This document shows, one piece after another, positions 6,102 to 9,644 of a DNA stretch of 9,644 bases. A program made the translations under genes and the position numbers. The stretch comes from Gemmatimonadota bacterium. Lineage in GTDB: Bacteria; Latescibacterota; UBA2968; UBA8231. Every line of letters starts with the position of its first letter. Position 1 is the first letter of the stretch. Below the pieces are notes generated by a model that worked only from the letters and a program-made list of their open reading frames with translations, searched no databases and was not told the origin of the DNA. The DNA lies in the NCBI GenBank assembly GCA_028875335.1, contig JAPPEF010000193.1:1-9644 (forward strand), given 5' to 3'.

Positions 6102-7646
6102 CTAGGGAGACTCGAGCGTCGGATAGAACGGCAGGGGCCACTCGTTCGGGTGCACGCCGGTGATCTGGTCGCCGCGCCAGGCAAAGTGGTAGGTGTCTCC
6201 GGCCGCCATGGTCTCTTGCGTGCGGCGGGTTGGCAGGGCATGGCGCAGGACGATCTGGCTGTTGACGCCTATCTGCTGGCGTCCGAGATAGGCGAATGAT
6301 CCCACCATGCGCAGGGCCACTGGGCGGCCGTTGACCTCGATGCGGACTGATTCCGGGGGTGCCCACCCGGGCACGCGGATAAGGACGTTGTCGTGGATGC
6401 GGGGCCGCACCGCGAGGGTGGCCTCAGCGCTTCTGTCCGCTTTGATCTCGACCGCGTCGTCGGCGTAGTCGAAGTGCATGTACACGACGAGACCAGCCTC
6501 TTCGAGGGCGCTGATGTGCTGGTAGATCGCGCTCATGGTGTGGACGATTTCGGCCGTGCCGCTAGGATTATACCCCTTGCCAGCGTGGGGATAGTCATTG
6601 CCTCCCCAGCCGCCGAGTGCCCTAGAGGGAATTTCGAGGTCTGGGTTGGCGTGGATATCGGCTGGGGTGATCTGGCCCGGGAAAAGCCGAGCGCGCACCA
6701 GCCGCTCGACGTCGTCGTAGCACTCGGTATGCGCGGTATAACGCGCCATCCACAGAGCGAGCCGGGCGGCCGCGCCCGTGGATTCGGTGTTGGCCATGAG
6801 ATTGCCCGATTGGTCGGGGAAGCGCGTCTGGCCCATATCGTGGGCGACCCAACCGCATTCATTGACCAGCGCGGGGACGCCGGCCCGGTACGTGCGCACC
6901 ACTGCATCGACGTATTCGGATTGGTGGGTCTTGCAGCCAAAGAGCAGCAGGCCGCACAGGGTGTACAGGTGGGATTGGCGGTCGCCGATAGCTCGGTGCG
7001 CCAGTTCGTCGGGGATGGTGCCGTCGGGGGCAATGGCGTACGCGAGGTGAAAGCGGGCTAGGTCCTCGGCCAGTTCCATGGCTAGGGCGTCGCCTGTGGC
7101 CTCGTAGTACCATACTAGGGCCTCGATGCAGCGGCCGTGCTGGACGGTCAGGGCAAAGCGGCCCTCGTTGGAGGGCTTGTGTCCCGGGTCCTCGTTTTTG
7201 CCGCCAGTGAAGTACCGGGCGTAGTCGAACTGGTCGAAGTCCCAGGTGAAGTCCGGCTTGAGGCCGCGGCGGATCGATTCGAGGTACTTGCGACCGGCTT
7301 GGTGGGCCCAGGCGTTGTTGCGGTATTGGGCTAGGGCGGCAAAGGTCAGGATGCCCTCGCGCAGGCTGTGGAGTTCGAATTTGATGGGGTGCCAATCTAG
7401 GCCCGGCGGCACCCAGAGGAGCCCGTCGGCATTGTCGGTGAGCCAGTGGAGATTGCGCAGGTTGGCCCCTTCCACGTGCGCGGGAATGGCAAAGCCAGTA
7501 GTGTGTTCAAGGCGCAGCATGGCGTCCCACCAGCGAGCCAGATCGTGGGTGATGGCCCAACTGCCCGTGGGCAGGTAGTTGCGCTCCGGGTCGAGCCAGC
7601 CCAGCAGGTGCTGGCCCCCCAATTCCATTGATTCTCTCAATTGCAT
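6102..7646 (-). CDS. GH127 (DUF1680)-like glycoside hydrolase homologue lacking the zinc-site cysteines
   Basis: This 514-residue protein has no signal peptide. The alpha-helical body (about 1-380) is followed by a beta-domain with VLIRVPGWAPPESVRIEVNG (421-440), very like the L-R-I-P-G-W-A...V-N-G strand pair of GH127 beta-L-arabinofuranosidases. TESTGAAARLALWMARYT (287-304) lines up with the family's E-T-C-A-S-x-x-L-V-F-W helix, keeping E288 but with Thr for Cys. NPSGTAEIVHTMSAIYQHI (360-378) lines up with the C-C-P-P-N...L...Y-x-Y helix but lacks both Cys. In GH127 those Cys bind zinc and supply the nucleophile, so the ancestral mechanism looks impossible here. ATG 7646 is chosen because AAAGGA lies 7 nt upstream; a TTG at 7694 would add 16 unlike residues and run through an inverted repeat. 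The gene is divergent from the second PhyH gene. The coding call is secure; the family link is distant and the function unknown. Confidence 0.85.
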   Translation of the reverse strand: MQLRESMELGGQHLLGWLDPERNYLPTGSWAITHDLARWWDAMLRLEHTTGFAIPAHVEGANLRNLHWLTDNADGLLWVPPGLDWHPIKFELHSLREGILTFAALAQYRNNAWAHQAGRKYLESIRRGLKPDFTWDFDQFDYARYFTGGKNEDPGHKPSNEGRFALTVQHGRCIEALVWYYEATGDALAMELAEDLARFHLAYAIAPDGTIPDELAHRAIGDRQSHLYTLCGLLLFGCKTHQSEYVDAVVRTYRAGVPALVNECGWVAHDMGQTRFPDQSGNLMANTESTGAAARLALWMARYTAHTECYDDVERLVRARLFPGQITPADIHANPDLEIPSRALGGWGGNDYPHAGKGYNPSGTAEIVHTMSAIYQHISALEEAGLVVYMHFDYADDAVEIKADRSAEATLAVRPRIHDNVLIRVPGWAPPESVRIEVNGRPVALRMVGSFAYLGRQQIGVNSQIVLRHALPTRRTQETMAAGDTYHFAWRGDQITGVHPNEWPLPFYPTLESP

Positions 7647-7653
7647 GGCGTGG

Positions 7654-7659
7654 TCCTTT
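7654..7659 (-). promoter_or_regulatory. Ribosome binding site for the GH127-like gene
   Basis: Read on the minus strand this is AAAGGA, 7 nt before ATG 7646. It decides the start over the upstream in-frame TTG at 7694. Confidence 0.65.
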
Positions 7660-7681
7660 GCAGGCGCTCCCAAAGATCGGG

Positions 7682-7698
7682 CAGTTTGAGACAAACTG
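7682..7698. promoter_or_regulatory. Inverted repeat, possible operator in the divergent gap
   Basis: CAGTTTG and CAAACTG are exact 7-bp inverted arms separated by AGA (7682-7688, 7692-7698). The dyad lies 36 bp upstream of the minus-strand start and 55 bp upstream of the plus-strand start, between two divergent genes. That is a plausible place for a dimeric repressor or activator. No regulator gene is in the window, so the binding protein is unknown. Confidence 0.45.
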
Positions 7699-7713
7699 AA
7701 AGTTCTATCGGGT

Positions 7714-7744
7714 GTCCAATGTTGAAGGCCGTGCCCAATTGGAC
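7714..7744. promoter_or_regulatory. Spaced inverted repeat around the promoter of the second PhyH gene
   Basis: GTCCAAT (7714-7720) and ATTGGAC (7738-7744) are exact 7-bp inverted arms 17 nt apart, 24 bp centre to centre. The candidate -35 (7722-7727) lies between them and the -10 (7746-7751) begins 2 nt after the right arm. A protein bound here would control the plus-strand promoter. A chance match is possible at this arm length. Confidence 0.35.
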
Positions 7745-7751
7745 CTATACT
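7722..7751 (+). promoter_or_regulatory. Candidate sigma70-like promoter for the second PhyH gene
   Basis: TTGAAG (7722-7727, 4 of 6 to TTGACA) and TATACT (7746-7751, 5 of 6 to TATAAT) are 18 nt apart. Transcription would begin at about 7757-7760, at or beside the second ATG of the gene (7760), which implies a leaderless message. I saw no equally good promoter on the minus strand of this gap. Confidence 0.5.
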
Positions 7752-7753
7752 AA

Positions 7754-8635
7754 ATGCCCATGCTCACTCGGACGCAACGCGACACCTTTGCCGCCGACGG
7801 CTACCTAGTCCTGCGCCAGCTGTGCGACGAAGCCGTCCTCGAGCCCGTGCGCCAGCTCATCGCCCGCTATGTCGATGGGCAAATCCGCGCTATGCACCAG
7901 AGGAGCCAGATTCGCTCCCTCTACGCGGAGGCTCCTTTTGCCGAGCGCTGGGCCTTGGCCGTCCGCGACTACAACCGAGACCCGGAAAACCCGCCCCTGA
8001 CACGCAATTGGGGCCAGAGGGGGCTGCTCGACCGCGCTGTGTACCAACTATTGACCTATCCTCCGCTGACCGATCTGGCCGCGGACCTCCTCGGCCCTGA
8101 GTTGACTGCCAACGGCGACTACTGGGTCCGCCCCAAAATCCCCAACGACCCGAGCACCACCTTTGCTTGGCACCAGGACAGTTTCTACTACGGCGGCGAA
8201 GTCCTCCCCGAGTTGCGCATCCTCTCGGTCTGGATCCCCCTCGTCGACGCCGACGAGAAAAATGGATGTCTCTCCTTTGTCCCCGGCAGCCATTACCACG
8301 GCGCCATTCCATGGAGCGACACCGGCGACGGCCAGCGCGAGCCCGTAGCCGACGTCAACTGGTACGGCCAAGCCCGTCCCGAGCCCGTCCAGGTCGGTGA
8401 CGCCATCGCCTTTGACAACTGCACCCTGCACGCCTCCGGGCACAATACCACTGACTCCGAGGTGCGCTGGAGCATCGACGTCCGCTATATGCCCACTGGC
8501 CAGTCCTATGTCTGGCACAGCAGCGGCGACGAATTCGACCGGATCTATCCCGGCTTTGTCGCTCGCAGCGCCGATCCAGAGCGGGTGACTAGTTGGGAAG
8601 AATGGCGGGATCGCCCATCTCGGAGCACGAGCTAA
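7754..8635 (+). CDS. PhyH-family Fe(II)/2-oxoglutarate-dependent dioxygenase (second, distant copy)
   Basis: This 293-residue cytoplasmic PhyH-family protein (PF05721) starts with LTRTQRDTFAADGYLVL (4-20), the standard opening. Its iron ligands are H140 and D142 in FAWHQDSFYYG and H226 in FDNCTLHASG. R238 in VRWSIDVRY is placed to bind 2-oxoglutarate. NGCLSFVPGSHYHG (170-183) is the typical core strand. It shares little with the first PhyH protein outside the motifs and has a different spacing (84 residues between D142 and H226, against 80 in the other), so it is not a recent duplicate and probably has another substrate. The start is ambiguous. ATG 7754 has no good ribosome site, while ATG 7760 would give the usual M-L-T start and sits where the candidate promoter should initiate transcription. 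The gene is divergent from the GH127-like gene and followed after 44 bp by the secreted protein gene. Confidence 0.93.
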   Translation: MPMLTRTQRDTFAADGYLVLRQLCDEAVLEPVRQLIARYVDGQIRAMHQRSQIRSLYAEAPFAERWALAVRDYNRDPENPPLTRNWGQRGLLDRAVYQLLTYPPLTDLAADLLGPELTANGDYWVRPKIPNDPSTTFAWHQDSFYYGGEVLPELRILSVWIPLVDADEKNGCLSFVPGSHYHGAIPWSDTGDGQREPVADVNWYGQARPEPVQVGDAIAFDNCTLHASGHNTTDSEVRWSIDVRYMPTGQSYVWHSSGDEFDRIYPGFVARSADPERVTSWEEWRDRPSRSTS

Positions 8636-8665
8636 TTTAAGCTCGACTCTACACTCTCATCGCCA

Positions 8666-8671
8666 GAAGGG
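8666..8671 (+). promoter_or_regulatory. Ribosome binding site for the secreted protein gene
   Basis: GAAGGG lies 8 nt before ATG 8680. The 44-bp gap contains no convincing promoter or terminator, so this gene may be read together with the preceding PhyH gene. Confidence 0.6.
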
Positions 8672-8679
8672 ATACCACC

Positions 8680-9570
8680 ATGTTCATCGTCCGTGCATTA
8701 GCATCAATCGTCTTCGTCTTCCTCCCCCTCTCTGCTACAGCCCAGATGACCCTTTCTCCCGACGATTTACGCCTGTCTTTGGGCATGACTTGGGAACAAG
8801 AAATCGCCACAGTCCTGAGCAGTCTAGAGGACACTGGCTTCGACATCGGCCCTGACGGTGCCGATCAGTCCTCGGATCTCACCGGCTCCATTTCCAACAG
8901 TATGCTTGCCTTTGTCCGCAGTTCGGTCCTCTCCTTGGAACAGGCCCCCGACGCCGCTAGCTTCTCCGACGCCGATTACGCCGTCTATAACATTGCTACT
9001 GTGCCCAACGCCACTGGTGGAACGGACGAGATTGAGACGTACCACTATTTCCAGCGTAGTCCTGTGGGCGATGTCCTCGTCGGTGCCGAAGGACCGGCCG
9101 GTCAAGTAGCCTTCCCGCTTGTCGATATGGGAACACCTTGGCCGCTAGAATTCGGCAAAAGCTGGATGGTCGAAAACTTCCCCTTGGACCTGACCATAGC
9201 CCCAGGGATCACAAGTTCCGGCCTGTACGATTATCAATACGCGGTTGATGCTTGGGGCGAGATTCGGCTACCGGCGGGCACCTTTGAGTGCTTGCGCATC
9301 CACCAGACCGGCACCGGCGTCTTTACTTTCGCGGGCAACGATCAACTCGCGTCTTTGGGTGAAGTGACAGCCGAGATAGACGCCTATGGTTGGTATGCTC
9401 GTGGGATTGGGGCCGTCGCCATGGTGGTAGAGACTAAGCAGACTTTCGCCAGCGGTGCCCTCCCTCCGACTACGAACACCCAAATCGCCCGCCTCACCGA
9501 AATATCTATCCCGGCCACCGCGATAGCTGTCGAGAGTTGGGGGGCACTCAAGCAGAAGTTTGCCGAATAA
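8680..9570 (+). CDS. Secreted beta-rich protein of unknown function
   Basis: This 296-residue protein has a classical Sec signal peptide: MFIVR, a hydrophobic core (6-18) and the A-T-A motif, with predicted cleavage after A21. No lipobox is present, so the mature product (about 275 residues) should be soluble in the periplasm or exported. The rest is rich in short alternating strands. AWGEIRLPAGTFECLRI (191-207), then YGWYARGIGAVAMVVE (236-251), recalls the G-T-F-x-C-L-R plus Y-A-x-G-x-G-x-V pattern of DUF3108-like and similar extracytoplasmic proteins, but I do not recognise a named family. C204 is the only cysteine. The last residues (ESWGALKQKFAE, 285-296) form a compact tail of interest. 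It follows the second PhyH gene by 44 bp on the same strand; a functional link to the enzymes is not evident. Confidence 0.85.
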   Translation: MFIVRALASIVFVFLPLSATAQMTLSPDDLRLSLGMTWEQEIATVLSSLEDTGFDIGPDGADQSSDLTGSISNSMLAFVRSSVLSLEQAPDAASFSDADYAVYNIATVPNATGGTDEIETYHYFQRSPVGDVLVGAEGPAGQVAFPLVDMGTPWPLEFGKSWMVENFPLDLTIAPGITSSGLYDYQYAVDAWGEIRLPAGTFECLRIHQTGTGVFTFAGNDQLASLGEVTAEIDAYGWYARGIGAVAMVVETKQTFASGALPPTTNTQIARLTEISIPATAIAVESWGALKQKFAE

Positions 9571-9621
9571 ATTGAATAATTTTTAAACAAACGTGAGTTC
9601 GGGTTAAGCAGCCTCTAATTG

Positions 9622-9640
9622 GAGCGATTGCTCGATTTTT
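9622..9640 (+). terminator. Weak intrinsic terminator candidate after the secreted protein gene
   Basis: GAGC (9622-9625), loop GATT and GCTC (9630-9633) form a 4-bp stem followed by GATTTTT, ending in five Ts. It lies 52 bp after the stop. The stem is short, and an alternative pairing with CTC at 9613-9615 competes, so this is only a candidate. The 74 bp from 9571 to the window end hold nothing else that I can identify. Confidence 0.3.
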
Positions 9641-9644
9641 AGGG

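Noticed and set aside
6393..7061. Plus-strand open frame (222 codons) inside the GH127-like gene
   Set aside because: It is a shadow of the minus-strand gene, with low-complexity Val/Gly/Asp-rich content and no ribosome site that I could see.
7647..7694. TTG start adding 16 residues to the GH127-like protein
   Set aside because: AAAGGA is well placed for ATG 7646, and the extension would run into the inverted repeat at 7682-7698.

Overview
The window looks like a chromosomal segment of a GC-rich, Gram-negative-type, probably uncultured environmental bacterium. The visible pointers are Shine-Dalgarno starts, sigma70-like promoters, densely packed catabolic genes and one Sec-exported protein. 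The mix of a dimethylformamidase-type hydrolase, an HpcH/HpaI aldolase, a D-2-hydroxyacid dehydrogenase, a Gfo/Idh/MocA oxidoreductase and two PhyH dioxygenases recalls Poribacteria- or Latescibacterota-like genomes. That placement is an impression from gene content; no marker gene is present to confirm it. I see no rRNA, tRNA, CRISPR array, transposase or phage gene.

Layout. (1) 30-5112, plus strand: four genes packed as one probable operon, with junctions of 1 bp, an 11-bp overlap and 5 bp. They are a LamG-containing N,N-dimethylformamidase large-subunit homologue, an HpcH/HpaI-type aldolase, an NAD-dependent D-2-hydroxyacid dehydrogenase and a Gfo/Idh/MocA oxidoreductase. (2) 5113-5243: an intergenic stretch with a short CGCAGATGGA tandem repeat, a near-perfect 28-nt palindrome and a promoter with a strong -10. 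(3) 5244-6083: a PhyH-family Fe(II)/2-oxoglutarate dioxygenase. (4) 6102-7646, minus strand, convergent with the dioxygenase: a protein resembling GH127 (DUF1680) glycoside hydrolases but without the zinc-site cysteines. (5) 7647-7753: a divergent control region with two inverted repeats and a promoter. (6) 7754-8635: a second, distant PhyH dioxygenase. (7) 8680-9570: a small secreted beta-rich protein of unknown function, followed by a weak terminator candidate.

Working model (inference): the locus breaks down or remodels a small organic substrate carrying amide and/or sugar-like parts. The dimethylformamidase-like enzyme would cut a C-N amide bond, the PhyH enzymes would hydroxylate, the aldolase homologue and the two dehydrogenases would process 2-oxo or hydroxy acids, and the GH127-like protein would act on a glycoside. 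No substrate can be named from sequence. Several of these enzymes differ from their families at key positions: the aldolase lacks the pyruvate-binding Arg, the oxidoreductase has an altered Rossmann loop and QKP in place of EKP, and the GH127-like protein lacks the Cys ligands. The chemistry may therefore differ from that of the named prototypes.
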